From Flavobacterium caseinilyticum (lineage in GTDB: Bacteria > Bacteroidota > Bacteroidia > Flavobacteriales > Flavobacteriaceae): a DNA stretch of 64,000 nt. The position numbers and the translations under genes are program-made. The notes under the pieces are model-generated. The model did no database searches. It was not told the origin of the DNA and saw only the letters and a program-made list of their open reading frames with translations. Positions 9,178 to 17,978 of the stretch are shown piece after piece. Numbering within the stretch: the stretch's first letter is position 1; every line of letters starts with the position of its first letter. The stretch spans positions 62,001-126,000 of the forward strand of contig NZ_SMFM01000008.1 in assembly GCF_004349085.1 (NCBI RefSeq), given 5' to 3'.

Positions 9178-11400
9178 ATGAAAGAAAAATATACATGTTC
9201 AACGAAAGTAAAGCTGATGTTTCTATGGAGTTGTATTATGATGGTATCGCATTTATCAGGACAAATAATAACGATTCCAATTAGTACAGCAAATAGCGTC
9301 GTACTAATGCAAACAGATAGCAACAACAGACTTAGAACCATTTATTTTGGCAAGCCCCTTGAAAACGACACTGAATATGCTGGGGTTTCTGCCAACTATA
9401 ATTATGATGAATCTAACGCAGGGATTTATAATTCATCCTATACGCCTGCCGGAACGTGGAATCTGTCAGAACCTGCTATTCAAGTCAAACACGCAGATGG
9501 AAATCCTTCTTTGGAGCTGAAGTATCTGAGTCATAAAAAAGAAATAATTGATGAAAATACTTCTATTACAAGCATTCTTTTAAAAGATCCTGTTTACCCG
9601 TTTGAGGTTACTTTAATTTATAAAGTTTGGACAAAAGAAAATATAATAGAACAGTGGACCGAAATAAAACACAAGGAGAAAAAACCTGTGCTGTTGCAAA
9701 AATATGCTTCGGCTAATTTATACTTTGCAGGTAAAGATTTCTATCTCACCAGCTTTCAGGGAGAATATTTAAAAGAAATGCAGCCTGCAGAAACTAAACT
9801 TATTCAAGGCATTAGAACGTTAGATTCTAAATTGGGAACACGATCGATGCTTTTGCAAACGCCTAATTTTATATTGTCTTTTGGAAAGCCCGCCTCAGAA
9901 AATGAGGGAAGTGTTATGTTAGGCCAATTGGCTTGGAGTAGTAATTTCAAGCTTGATTTTGAAATCGATTCTCATAAAAACCTTCGACTCATCGCAGGTA
10001 TTAATCCATTTGCCTCGGAATATTCTCTGGCTCCAAATGAAATTTTTAAAACACCCTCTCTCATCTATGCCTTATCTAATAATGGAACAGGCGAAGCCAG
10101 CAGAAATCTTCACGATTGGGCAAGAAAATACAGACTTCTTGATGGTCAAGGCGAACGACTTACCTTATTGAATAATTGGGAAGCCACCTATTTTGATTTT
10201 GATGAAAATAAAATAGTAGACTTATTCAAAGACGCTAAAGATTTAGGAGTAGATATGTTTTTATTGGATGACGGTTGGTTTGGGAATAAATATCCAAGAA
10301 ACAATGATGACGCCGGTCTTGGCGATTGGCAGGAAAATAAAAAGAAATTGCCGAGCGGTTTGGGTTATTTGGTAAAAGAAGCAAAAAAAGAAGGAATAAA
10401 ATTCGGTATTTGGATTGAACCTGAAATGGTAAATCCAAAAAGTGAACTCTATGAAAAGCATCCGGATTGGGTTATAAAACAACCGCAAAGACCTGAAATT
10501 TATTATAGAAATCAAATGGTCTTGGATATGTCTAATCCCGAAGTACAGGATTTCGTTTATGGGATTGTGGATAATCTATTCGTGAAAAATCCAGAATTAG
10601 CATTTATAAAATGGGATTGTAATGCGGTAATTTACAACGCCTATTCATCATACCTTAACAAAAAAGGATTGCCGCAATCTAATTTGTATGTAGATTATAC
10701 GGAAGGTTTGTATAAAGTGCTCCAGCGAATTCGAGCAAAATATCCAAAAGTTCCAATGATGCTGTGTTCCGGAGGTGGCGGTCGTGGTGATTACGAATTA
10801 CTCAAATATTTTACAGAATTTTGGCCAACAGATGACACAGAACCTTTAGAAAGAATTTTTGTTCAATGGGATTACTCTTACTTCTTCCCTTCCATCGCTA
10901 CAGATAATCACGTTACTGACTGGGGGAAACAACCGCTAAAATTTAGAGTCGATGTTGCCAGTATGGGTAAATTAGGCTTTGATATTGTTGCAGGAAAGTT
11001 GGATGAAAAGGACAAATTATTCTGCAAACAAGCCATAACTAGTTACAATTCTTTCAAAGATATAGTATGGCATGGCGATATGTATCGTTTGGTCAATCCA
11101 CATGAAAATGATATTGCTGCTTTAATGTATGTAAATCCAGACAAAAGCAAAGCGATAGTTTTTAACTATCTGGTAAATAACAGGTTTAACATAACAGCAA
11201 CGAAACGGCCAGTGGTATTGAATGGATTAAATTCAAAGAAAAAATACACCGTAAAAGAAATTAATTTGTATCCAGGCGAGACTTCATCAATTGCTTCCGA
11301 TAAAGTGTACACAGGAGATTTCTTGATGAAAGCAGGAATCAATCCTAATGTTAACCTAAAAAGAACAAGTGTATTGCTTGAGGTAAATGAGGTGCAATAA
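9178..11400 (+). CDS. GH36 alpha-galactosidase, secreted
   Basis: A glycoside hydrolase family 36 enzyme of 740 residues from this start. The open frame extends back to 9115, but the ATG at 9178 gives a clean signal peptide (basic KEKYTCSTKVK, hydrophobic LMFLWSCIMM, then SGQ), so I prefer it. An N-terminal beta-supersandwich precedes the TIM barrel. Barrel motifs in order are NNWEATYFDF, DDGWFG, GIWIEPEMVNP, KWDCN with the nucleophile Asp480, CSGGGGRGDYELL, and FWPTDDTEP with acid/base Asp552. It removes alpha-1,6-galactose from raffinose-type sugars or galactomannan. The GH32 and fructokinase neighbours point to raffinose or stachyose. Confidence 0.93.
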   Translation: MKEKYTCSTKVKLMFLWSCIMMVSHLSGQIITIPISTANSVVLMQTDSNNRLRTIYFGKPLENDTEYAGVSANYNYDESNAGIYNSSYTPAGTWNLSEPAIQVKHADGNPSLELKYLSHKKEIIDENTSITSILLKDPVYPFEVTLIYKVWTKENIIEQWTEIKHKEKKPVLLQKYASANLYFAGKDFYLTSFQGEYLKEMQPAETKLIQGIRTLDSKLGTRSMLLQTPNFILSFGKPASENEGSVMLGQLAWSSNFKLDFEIDSHKNLRLIAGINPFASEYSLAPNEIFKTPSLIYALSNNGTGEASRNLHDWARKYRLLDGQGERLTLLNNWEATYFDFDENKIVDLFKDAKDLGVDMFLLDDGWFGNKYPRNNDDAGLGDWQENKKKLPSGLGYLVKEAKKEGIKFGIWIEPEMVNPKSELYEKHPDWVIKQPQRPEIYYRNQMVLDMSNPEVQDFVYGIVDNLFVKNPELAFIKWDCNAVIYNAYSSYLNKKGLPQSNLYVDYTEGLYKVLQRIRAKYPKVPMMLCSGGGGRGDYELLKYFTEFWPTDDTEPLERIFVQWDYSYFFPSIATDNHVTDWGKQPLKFRVDVASMGKLGFDIVAGKLDEKDKLFCKQAITSYNSFKDIVWHGDMYRLVNPHENDIAALMYVNPDKSKAIVFNYLVNNRFNITATKRPVVLNGLNSKKKYTVKEINLYPGETSSIASDKVYTGDFLMKAGINPNVNLKRTSVLLEVNEVQ

Positions 11401-11498
11401 TCAAAATAGTAATTCATTTTTATTTTTTACACCGTATTTGGATAAACGGGAAAGACGTAAATTTGATGTAAATCAAAACATAAAATAATATAATATAG

Positions 11499-11520
11499 GC
11501 TTGCAGTTTATTTTGCAAGC
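11499..11520 (+). promoter_or_regulatory. Hairpin between alpha-galactosidase and fructokinase genes
   Basis: A perfect 7-bp inverted repeat (GCTTGCA / TGCAAGC) with an 8-base T-rich loop ends 17 bases before the fructokinase ATG. Only TCTTAATTTT follows, so it is a weak terminator at best. It could also be an operator or a leader structure. Confidence 0.35.
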
Positions 11521-11537
11521 TCTTAATTTTGAGAAGT

Positions 11538-12458
11538 ATGAAAACAAAAAAAACGTTGAGCGTAGTTGCTTTTGGGGAAGTATTGTGGGATGTTTTTCCC
11601 ACTCATAAAAAAATTGGAGGAGCACCGTTAAATGTGGCATTAAGGATGAGTTCTTTGGGGGCAAAGACAACTATTATAAGTAGCGTTGGACCTGATGAAA
11701 AGGGGGATGAAATTATCTCATTTATAAAGAGCAAAAACGAAAGTACTGACTTTATACAAATTGCGGATGATTATAAAACGGGGGTTGTAAATGTTATGGT
11801 CAATGAGAAAGGCAACGCCTCCTACGACATCTCGTATCCTTCTGCATGGGATAAAATACACTTGACCCAGCAAATGGAGCAAAAGGTTTCGGAATCTGAC
11901 GTTTTTGTTTTTGGAAGCTTAATCTGTCGGGATGAAATTTCCAGATCTACATTGTTAAGCTTATTGCAAAAAGCTAAATATAAAGTTTTTGATGCCAACC
12001 TAAGAGCTCCATATTATACTACGGACGTTCTAAATGAATTGATGTTAAAAGCTGATTTCATCAAACTTAATGATGAAGAATTATGGGAAATCAGCAAAAA
12101 TTTAGAATCACCGTACAATTCTTTTGAACAAAACATCAAGTTTATAGCTGAAAAAACAAACACAAAACAAGTCTGTGTAACCAAGGGAGCTTTTGGAGCT
12201 GTTTTGTATAGCAACGATAAATTTTATTATAACAGTGGTTATTTTATAAATGTGATTGATACTGTTGGTGCAGGCGATTCTTTTTTAGCTACTTTAATAC
12301 TAAGGTTACTGAAAGGAAAATCCCCTCAAAAATCTTTGAATTATGCCTGCGCAGTTGGTGCATTAGTGGCTGGTCACGAAGGAGCTAACCCAATAATTTC
12401 TAATGTAGCAATCAGAAAGTACATGATGCTGGAAGAAAAAAATCAAATCAAAAAATAG
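11538..12458 (+). CDS. Fructokinase, PfkB/ribokinase family
   Basis: A 306-residue cytoplasmic carbohydrate kinase that would phosphorylate fructose released by the GH32 enzyme. The N-terminal FGEVLWDVFP and GGAPLNVALR motifs and the C-terminal DTVGAGDSF motif (catalytic base Asp and anion hole) are diagnostic of the PfkB family, and the GEVLWD start is typical of Bacteroidota fructokinases. The frame can be read back to a TTG at 11529, but the ATG at 11538 is the natural start. It closes the sugar locus. Other sugar kinases of the family are possible, but the context favours fructose. Confidence 0.88.
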   Translation: MKTKKTLSVVAFGEVLWDVFPTHKKIGGAPLNVALRMSSLGAKTTIISSVGPDEKGDEIISFIKSKNESTDFIQIADDYKTGVVNVMVNEKGNASYDISYPSAWDKIHLTQQMEQKVSESDVFVFGSLICRDEISRSTLLSLLQKAKYKVFDANLRAPYYTTDVLNELMLKADFIKLNDEELWEISKNLESPYNSFEQNIKFIAEKTNTKQVCVTKGAFGAVLYSNDKFYYNSGYFINVIDTVGAGDSFLATLILRLLKGKSPQKSLNYACAVGALVAGHEGANPIISNVAIRKYMMLEEKNQIKK

Positions 12459-12645
12459 GTTTTCTAATGCAACATAGAAATTTATTTTCCTATCCGGAAT
12501 ATTTAATCGCTAAACATAAGGTACAATCAAGCGGTCTCTCTTTGTTCCGTTCGGCAGCTCCAGTCGGGTTCCCCTGAACTCTTTTCAGGTCCCTATAGCG
12601 ATTTTCTTTCGGGTTTCCCTCCATTCCGCTGACACTTCACAGCAC

Positions 12646-12696
12646 TAAAAAAACAGCAGTCCCGCTAAAAGAAAAGGCTGGACAGCTGTTTTTTTT
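12646..12696. terminator. Strong bidirectional hairpin terminator inside repeat copy A
   Basis: An 11-bp stem (AACAGCAGTCC at 12652-12662 with GGACAGCTGTT at 12680-12690, one A-A mismatch) has seven A before it and eight T at its 3' edge, so it could end transcription from either side. Confidence 0.7.
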
Positions 12697-12915
12697 GCAC
12701 TGTTACGTTCCTCATCTTCACACTTTAACTTCCTGCGTTCGTCAGTGCTATTACATTCACAATACCGCTTCATTGAATTATACACCCCAGGCTCCGTTCC
12801 ATTGCATTAAAGCAGTATCATGTCTTTCGCCCTTTATTTTTTCAGCGGTGGTGCTCTTCGCGCAGCCATCGGGGTTGGCTCCGCTCCCTCTCTGTGCGTC
12901 TTACAATACCATCCC

Positions 12916-12972
12916 CATAAATTCATAACTCATAATTCATAACTCATAATTAATAATTCACAATTCATAACT
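12916..12972. repeat. Imperfect A+T-rich tandem repeats (AATTCATAACTCAT-like)
   Basis: Four to five imperfect units based on AATTCATAACTCAT run head to tail just after the GC-rich element. They look like slippage-generated sequence. No coding role is seen. Confidence 0.55.
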
Positions 12973-13084
12973 TGTTTCAGGGTCTCTTCCAATATTAGTT
13001 TCAGGGTATCCCTCCATTTTCATTCGTCATTTATGCTGTTTTAGCGGCTTTATTTTTTTCTCTTTTTCCTTTTCAAAAAATTAA

Positions 13085-13315
13085 GGTCGAATTTTTAAAA
13101 CTAATAAACCATACCGAATTCCATTTTTACGTATTGAAGATTTCAAAAAAGATTTAAACTCAAAAGTAAATGTAATGCTGCAGGAACATGACCTGCATAT
13201 AAAACAGGTCCATGCGTTGAGGTTGTTGGAACAAAAAGAGGATCAATGCCATAAGAATATTGTCCTTATTAATGAAATGAGGAAAGAATTGTTGAACCGA
13301 TTCTATAAACAGTAA
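13085..13315 (+). pseudogene. Small uncharacterised reading frame without a proper start (possible gene remnant)
   Basis: A frame open from a stop just before 13085 to TAA at 13313 encodes about 76 residues with a coding-like, charged, helical composition (for example LRIEDFKKDLNSK, RLLEQKEDQCHKN and EMRKELLNRFYKQ). There is no ATG, GTG or TTG until ATG at 13175, which would leave 46 residues. I do not recognise the family. It is either a short intact gene from 13175 or the tail of a decayed gene whose front was replaced by the repeat region upstream. Confidence 0.4.
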
Positions 13316-13477
13316 CACTTTGAGGACAAGCTAAATAATTACAATAGTTATAAAAATAAAACATAAATTAGCATACTGAAAAAAAATTTATTTAACATAA
13401 ATACCATCATAGCAGCCATTTAATTGAAAGATTAAGCAATCGTATAGTATTAAATCATTTTCTAAACAATCCTTCAT

Positions 13478-15262
13478 ATGTATAAATTAAAAATCCTTTT
13501 TAGAAACACTGCAGTATTCCTGTTTGTTTTTAGCAGCGCTATTTTATTAGCCCAAAAATTACCCGGCAATGCTAAATTCAGCAAATTTCTGGATAATTAT
13601 TACGAAGACGGCTTACTATTAAATCCATTGACAGCGACGCAAAGAGGCGACAACAGGTACAACGATTTATTTCCGAACGATATCGCTGAATCCTACCTTA
13701 AAAAACAACACGATTTTACGATCATGTATCAAAAACAGTTAGCCTCTTTTGATAGAAACAAGCTGAATTCCTTTGATAAAATTTCTTTTGATATCGTGAG
13801 CCTCCAAATAAAGCAAGCACTGGAAAGAGAAAAATTCAATTTTGAATACATGCCCTTTAGCCAGTTTAGAGGCTATCCCAGTTCATTACCTTCTCTAGGT
13901 TCAGGAAAAAGTTTTCAACCTTTTAAAACAGCGAAAGATTATGAAAACTGGCTAAAACGAATTGACGGTTTTACGATATGGGCCGATACTGCGATAGCTA
14001 ATTTTAATAAAGGTATTGCAATGAAAATGGTGCTTCCCCGAGCCTTGGTGATTAAAATGATCCCGCAACTGGAAGCTCAAACTGCAACAGATACGCTCAA
14101 AAATATCTTTTATGAACCCGTTCGGAATATGCCAAGCTCCTTTTCAGCAAAAGAAAAAAAAACGATTCGATTGGCCTATCAAAACGCAATCAGTTCAAAA
14201 ATCATCCCTACTTATCAAAAACTGGCCGATTATTTAAAAAATGTTTATTTACCAAAAGCCAGAACCACATCGGGCTTTAATGATTTGCCTAATGGAAAAG
14301 CTATGTATGCCTATTTGGTTAGAATGAGTACCACAACCAATCAAACCCCTGAAGAGATTTACCAAACCGGACTTCGGGAGGTGGAACGAATTACCAAAGA
14401 AATTGAAAATCTAAAGATTAAAATTGGCTTTCAGGGCGACCGAACTGCCTTTTTCAATTATGCCCTGACTGATCCCTCCTTTTTCCCTTTCACCACTGAC
14501 GAAGAAATACTGGAAAGTTACCGAGCCATCCTGCCCATTATAGAACCGAAGCTGAAAAAATTGTTCAATATTGTTCCCAAAACAGCCTTCGAGGTAAAGG
14601 CAATTGAAAAGTTTAAAGCGGCGACTTCGGCCGCCAATTATGAAAGAGGCACCACGGACGGCAGCAGACCCGGTTATTTTAATGTTCCAATCGTTGACGC
14701 TACCAAATTCAATAAGTTGGGGATGGACAACCTTTTTATCCATGAAGCTATTCCGGGACACCATTTTCAATTGTCCTTACAACAAGAAAATCAGGACTTG
14801 CCAAAAATCAGACAATTTGCCTCGTATTCCGTTTTTTCTGAAGGCTGGGCTTTGTACGCCGAATCATTGGGTGAAGAATTAGGATTGTACACGGATCCTT
14901 ATCAAAAATTGGCTGCCTACAAATCGGAGTTGTTTAGATCGATACGATTAGTAACAGACGTTGGATTGCATACCGGAACCATGACAAGAGAAGAGTCAAT
15001 CCAATACATGATGGAAAAAGGAGGAAGAGAACAAAAGGCTTCTGTTTCTGAAACGGAAAGGTATATGGCAATTCCAGGACAGGCGCTTTCCTATAAAACA
15101 GGAGAATTGAAAATATCGGAATTGAAAGCCAAATATATAAAAAGCTTGGGTGCCAAGTTTGACATCAAAAAGTTTCACGATGCTATTTTGCAGGTTGGTT
15201 CCGTACCTTTAAGTGTGTTTGAAACTTATATGGAAAATTGGGCTTCCGAACAAATTAACTAA
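13478..15262 (+). CDS. DUF885 family protein, predicted secreted zinc peptidase-like
   Basis: A 594-residue protein with an N-terminal signal peptide (hydrophobic AVFLFVFSSAILL, then AQK). The C-terminal half carries HEAIPGHH and, further on, EGWALYAE, which together make the HExxH-like zinc site plus glutamate seen in DUF885 proteins. Family members resemble M32-type metallopeptidases, but their substrates are mostly unknown. It stands alone between non-coding stretches on both sides. A possible terminator lies 70 bases downstream. I am sure of the family and unsure of the function. Confidence 0.88.
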   Translation: MYKLKILFRNTAVFLFVFSSAILLAQKLPGNAKFSKFLDNYYEDGLLLNPLTATQRGDNRYNDLFPNDIAESYLKKQHDFTIMYQKQLASFDRNKLNSFDKISFDIVSLQIKQALEREKFNFEYMPFSQFRGYPSSLPSLGSGKSFQPFKTAKDYENWLKRIDGFTIWADTAIANFNKGIAMKMVLPRALVIKMIPQLEAQTATDTLKNIFYEPVRNMPSSFSAKEKKTIRLAYQNAISSKIIPTYQKLADYLKNVYLPKARTTSGFNDLPNGKAMYAYLVRMSTTTNQTPEEIYQTGLREVERITKEIENLKIKIGFQGDRTAFFNYALTDPSFFPFTTDEEILESYRAILPIIEPKLKKLFNIVPKTAFEVKAIEKFKAATSAANYERGTTDGSRPGYFNVPIVDATKFNKLGMDNLFIHEAIPGHHFQLSLQQENQDLPKIRQFASYSVFSEGWALYAESLGEELGLYTDPYQKLAAYKSELFRSIRLVTDVGLHTGTMTREESIQYMMEKGGREQKASVSETERYMAIPGQALSYKTGELKISELKAKYIKSLGAKFDIKKFHDAILQVGSVPLSVFETYMENWASEQIN

Positions 15263-15331
15263 GGAGAATATGAGTATTAATTGGGGAAAACAGTTTTTTT
15301 AACCCAATCAAAATTATTATTTGTGACTTAC

Positions 15332-15366
15332 AACAAAAAAAGCCTGATCTCACGACCAGGCTTTAT
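15332..15366. terminator. Bidirectional hairpin terminator between convergent units
   Basis: An 8-bp stem (AAAGCCTG / CAGGCTTT) lies in an A-rich 5' flank. On the - strand it is followed by a run of seven T, making it a good terminator for the small - strand genes at 15.5-16.1 kb, and a weaker one for the DUF885 gene on the + strand. Confidence 0.7.
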
Positions 15367-15408
15367 AGTATGGCGGAAAAGGTTACCAATTATAACCGGT
15401 TTATTTTT

Positions 15409-15484
15409 CGCTGAACTTTTACACTGAACTTTTACGCTGAACTTTTACACTGAACTTTTACACTGAACTTTTACACTGAACTTG
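15409..15484. repeat. Tandem array of a 13-bp unit, about 5.8 copies
   Basis: Five full units and one partial unit of CRCTGAACTTTTA run without spacers (CGCTGAACTTTTA and CACTGAACTTTTA variants). It directly adjoins a second array of different period. Confidence 0.9.
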
Positions 15485-15487
15485 TTT

Positions 15488-15527
15488 CAGTGTCTCAGTG
15501 TCTCACTGTCTCAGTGTCTCAGTGTTT
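15488..15527. repeat. Tandem array of an 8-bp unit, 5 copies
   Basis: Five copies of CAGTGTCT (variants CACTGTCT and CAGTGTTT). Read on the opposite strand the unit contains CACTG, the same core as the neighbouring 13-bp array, so the two arrays face each other around CACTGAACTTGTTTCAGTG. The last unit overlaps the stop codon of the small gene at 15519. Confidence 0.9.
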
Positions 15528-15701
15528 CTTTTTGAATTTTATCCGCCATTTTAAAAGTAGCGAAACCATAAAACTTACTGTGACTCCGACAACTGCTAAG
15601 ATAATCGTTCTTAAAATATCTTCATAAAATAGGTTACCAAAAATACTCAACAAAGTGCCGGTCGCGGTACCCACTTTAAGTGAGATATTAGCCTCCAGCA
15701 C
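15519..15701 (-). CDS. Small membrane protein, third gene of a decaying overlapping module
   Basis: A 60-residue protein starting at GTG and ending FKKKH. It has a short polar N-terminus, one long hydrophobic segment (IILAVVGVTVSFMVSLLL) and a basic tail, so it should span the membrane. Its GTG overlaps the end of the upstream frame by 14 bases, which suggests translational coupling. No ATG is available because a stop sits four codons upstream. Its stop falls inside the 8-bp tandem array. I do not recognise a named family. Small, paired membrane proteins of this kind occur near phage-like lysis genes in Bacteroidota, so holin-like is a guess only. Confidence 0.5.
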   Translation of the reverse strand: MLEANISLKVGTATGTLLSIFGNLFYEDILRTIILAVVGVTVSFMVSLLLKWRIKFKKKH

Positions 15702-15960
15702 GGGGTTTATTTACAACTTGCTGTTCTTTGCCACGGGCTTGTTTCAGGGCCGCTTCATCCAAAAGTACTTAACTAATCGCTGATAAAACACCTCCGGCAA
15801 AGGCAACATATCCCGCCACCGTAACAACTGCTGCAGATAAAATAATAGGAGAAGACATTAAACTTCCACTTACAGACAGCAAATCTAAGCCGATGATTAT
15901 CAGACTTTTAAAAAACTTCGGTGTGGGTGCTTTTGCCCTTTCAATTATATTCATAATCAT
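15688..15960 (-). pseudogene. Small membrane protein gene interrupted by an in-frame TAA
   Basis: From ATG at 15960 the frame runs 63 codons (MIMNIIERAKAPTPKFFKS, then a hydrophobic stretch of about 40 residues) to TAA. It then continues in the same frame for 26 coding-like codons (VLLDEAALKQARGKEQQ...) to a second TAA at 15688. The context AIS-stop-VLLDEAAL looks like a Gln codon turned into TAA. The start overlaps the previous gene's stop by 20 bases. Either the gene is broken, or a shortened 63-residue membrane protein is made. Confidence 0.55.
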
Positions 15961-16099
15961 TTTCTTTACAGTAAATACTTATTTGTACTACTTCATTTCG
16001 CTCCAAAGCGGCATAAACCAAACTTTCTAGCTTTTTTAATGCTTTTCTGGAGGAACTGCCCTTTCCTATTCCGGTATGTTGAATTACCTTGATATTCAG
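15941..16099 (-). pseudogene. Small basic protein remnant, first gene of the overlapping module, start codon lost
   Basis: A 52-codon frame ends at TGA (15941) and reads NIKVIQHTGIGKGSS, then RKALKKLESLVYAALERN, then a polar tail. The codon pattern is clearly coding-like, but the frame has no ATG, GTG or TTG between its upstream stop (16121-16123) and the conserved-looking part. A CTG at 16099 sits where an ATG would be expected (CTG AAT ATC). I do not recognise the family. A dyad (TTCAAGT-N6-ACTTGAA, 16149-16168) lies just upstream and may have been its regulatory site. Confidence 0.45.
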
Positions 16100-16507
16100 A
16101 ATACCTAGCCCAAAATATATTTATTTTTCCGTTTATACCAAAAACAATTTCAAGTGAAATTACTTGAATATAAAAGTTTACAAAATATGCTGATTTTGAG
16201 GTAGGATTAGAATATAAATTAAACAATCAAATTAGCGCTACTACATATTATCTTGTTTGCATTAATAAAAGAACTTAGTTAATTTCTTGAAATTTTCTCT
16301 ATTTAAAAAAATACTTTTGAGAACTAATGAATGCACTTTTATTCTGAACAAGGTTGGCTTATAGACTAACGTATCCATTCCATTATTTCACCCGGATTTA
16401 TCCTTATAATGTTTTGAAATTATATGCAATGCTCTATAAAGAGCTCAAATACGATAAAAGCCTTTTAAAAATTTAAAACCGACTGCCGTAATCGTCTATA
16501 TTTTTTT

Positions 16508-16550
16508 TCATAAAAAACCCGCCTTTTGCAAATACAAAAAGACGGGTTTG
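16508..16550 (-). terminator. Rho-independent terminator of the alcohol dehydrogenase gene
   Basis: On the - strand a long stem (about 13 pairs, one mismatch, CAAACCCGTC against GGCGGGTTT) is followed by TTTTTT. It lies about 35 bases after the dehydrogenase stop codon. Confidence 0.8.
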
Positions 16551-16583
16551 AAACAGCAAAAATAAACCGAAATTTAAGTTTGG

Positions 16584-17630
16584 TTAAGGTTCGATAATTA
16601 CTTTCATTGCTTTTTCTGCGGAAGCATTCCCAAAAACTTCATAGGCTTTCTCAATTTCATCCAGTTTAAAATGATGCGTAATCAACTTGTTAGGATCTAT
16701 TTTTTTTGAGCTGACAGTCTTCAATAACATTGGAGTGGTGTTAGTATTAACCAAACCAGTTGTCAGAGTAATGTTCTGAATCCAAAGATTTTGCAGTTGA
16801 AAATCCACGCTTTTACCATGAACTCCAACAATGGCAATGTGGCCTCCCGGTCTGATGATTTTCTGACATACATCAAAAGTAGCAGGCATACCAACAGCTT
16901 CAATAGCAACATCTACCCCGTCTTTAGTTTCCGATAGGATTTTCTTGACAGCATCTTCATCACCAGAATTAATGGTATCAGTTGCCCCTAGTTCCTTCGC
17001 CAACTTCAGTCGGTTTTCATCCAAATCGATCATGTAAATTTTAGCCGGAGAATAAAACAAGGATGTCATTAATGCAGCCATTCCAACAGGACCTGCACCA
17101 ACAATCGCAATAGTATCTCCCGGCTTAACTTGGCCGTTTTGCACCCCTATTTCATGTCCTGTGGGTAAAATATCGCTCAACATGACCAAAGCCTCTTGAT
17201 CTGATTTGGCAGGTACTAGGTGTAAACTGTTATCGGCATGCGGAATACGAACATATTCGGCCTGAGTTCCGTTAATAAGATGACCTAAAATCCAACCACC
17301 ATCTTCACAATGAGAATACATTTGCTTTTTACAATATTCACATGTCCCATCCGAAGTAATACAGGAAATAATTACATGGTCTCCTTTTTTAAAATTCCGA
17401 ACGCCATCGCCAACGGTTTCAATAACACCTACTCCTTCATGACCCAAAGTGGTACCGGGTTTACAAGTGGGAGTTTTACCATGCAGAATCCCCAAATCTG
17501 TTCCGCAAATAGTGGTCTTTAAAACGCGAACCAAGGCATCTGTTGGTTTTTCAATTGTGGGTACTGGTATTTCTTTCAATTCAATTTTTCCGGGACCTCC
17601 GTAAACAAGGCCTTTCATAGTTTTTTTCAT
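16584..17630 (-). CDS. Zinc-dependent alcohol dehydrogenase (medium-chain dehydrogenase/reductase)
   Basis: A 348-residue cytoplasmic NAD(P)-dependent oxidoreductase. The catalytic-zinc motif TTICGTD, then GHEGVG, and the structural-zinc cysteine cluster (CEYCKKQMYSHC) lie in the N-terminal GroES-like domain. GAGPVG marks the Rossmann cofactor site, and YMIDLDENR supplies the acidic residue that usually favours NAD. The closest recognisable type is the alcohol/isopropanol dehydrogenase-like group, but substrates vary widely. It is a single-gene unit with its own terminator. Confidence 0.9.
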   Translation of the reverse strand: MKKTMKGLVYGGPGKIELKEIPVPTIEKPTDALVRVLKTTICGTDLGILHGKTPTCKPGTTLGHEGVGVIETVGDGVRNFKKGDHVIISCITSDGTCEYCKKQMYSHCEDGGWILGHLINGTQAEYVRIPHADNSLHLVPAKSDQEALVMLSDILPTGHEIGVQNGQVKPGDTIAIVGAGPVGMAALMTSLFYSPAKIYMIDLDENRLKLAKELGATDTINSGDEDAVKKILSETKDGVDVAIEAVGMPATFDVCQKIIRPGGHIAIVGVHGKSVDFQLQNLWIQNITLTTGLVNTNTTPMLLKTVSSKKIDPNKLITHHFKLDEIEKAYEVFGNASAEKAMKVIIEP

Positions 17631-17978
17631 TTCTGTTCTTTAAAGATTAATGCATAAATAAGTGTTATATACCATCATTTCTCAAACTACTTATGCTAAT
17701 TTGAGTTTGGTAAGAAGATTGACGACAAACGTTCGGTTAAATAAAATAAACGGCTGGGTGTGGACAAAGAACAATTTCTTTGTTCACTGACATCCTTATA
17801 AAGATACTGAAATAAGACAAGACTTACGGGAAAAATAAGGCTTTTAACATAGCATAAAAATCACAATCTTTTGGCAACAGCAACCCTATTTGAAGAATTG
17901 CGTTGTGCTCCTTCTCCAAGCAATAAATAACATCGATTTTCTTTTTATCTCAAATATTTAAGGTCTTTACTTCACTAA

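Larger units (their letters stand above)
12459..12990. repeat. Non-coding element with unusual base composition (copy A)
   Basis: This stretch is more G+C-rich than its surroundings and I find no credible gene in it. The one long frame, about 12695-12928 on the + strand, translates to a Cys/Pro/His-rich chain with no recognisable pattern. Two blocks, CGGCAGCTCCAGT near 12551 and GGACAGCTGTTTTTTTT near 12680, recur in the same order and at similar spacing near 21891 and 21975. It is therefore probably one member of a dispersed, degenerating intergenic repeat family. Confidence 0.5.

Noticed and set aside
12695..12928. 77-codon frame on the + strand
   Set aside because: Composition (many Cys, Pro and His, no hydrophobic core pattern) and location within a repeat-like element do not support a protein.
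15519..16099. Calling the small membrane-protein module a phage lysis (holin) cassette
   Set aside because: Size and hydrophobicity are compatible, but no endolysin or phage gene is adjacent, so the name would be a guess.
15993..16226. 77-codon - strand frame upstream of the small module
   Set aside because: It overlaps the first remnant of the module in another phase, and that phase has much better coding composition at its 3' half.
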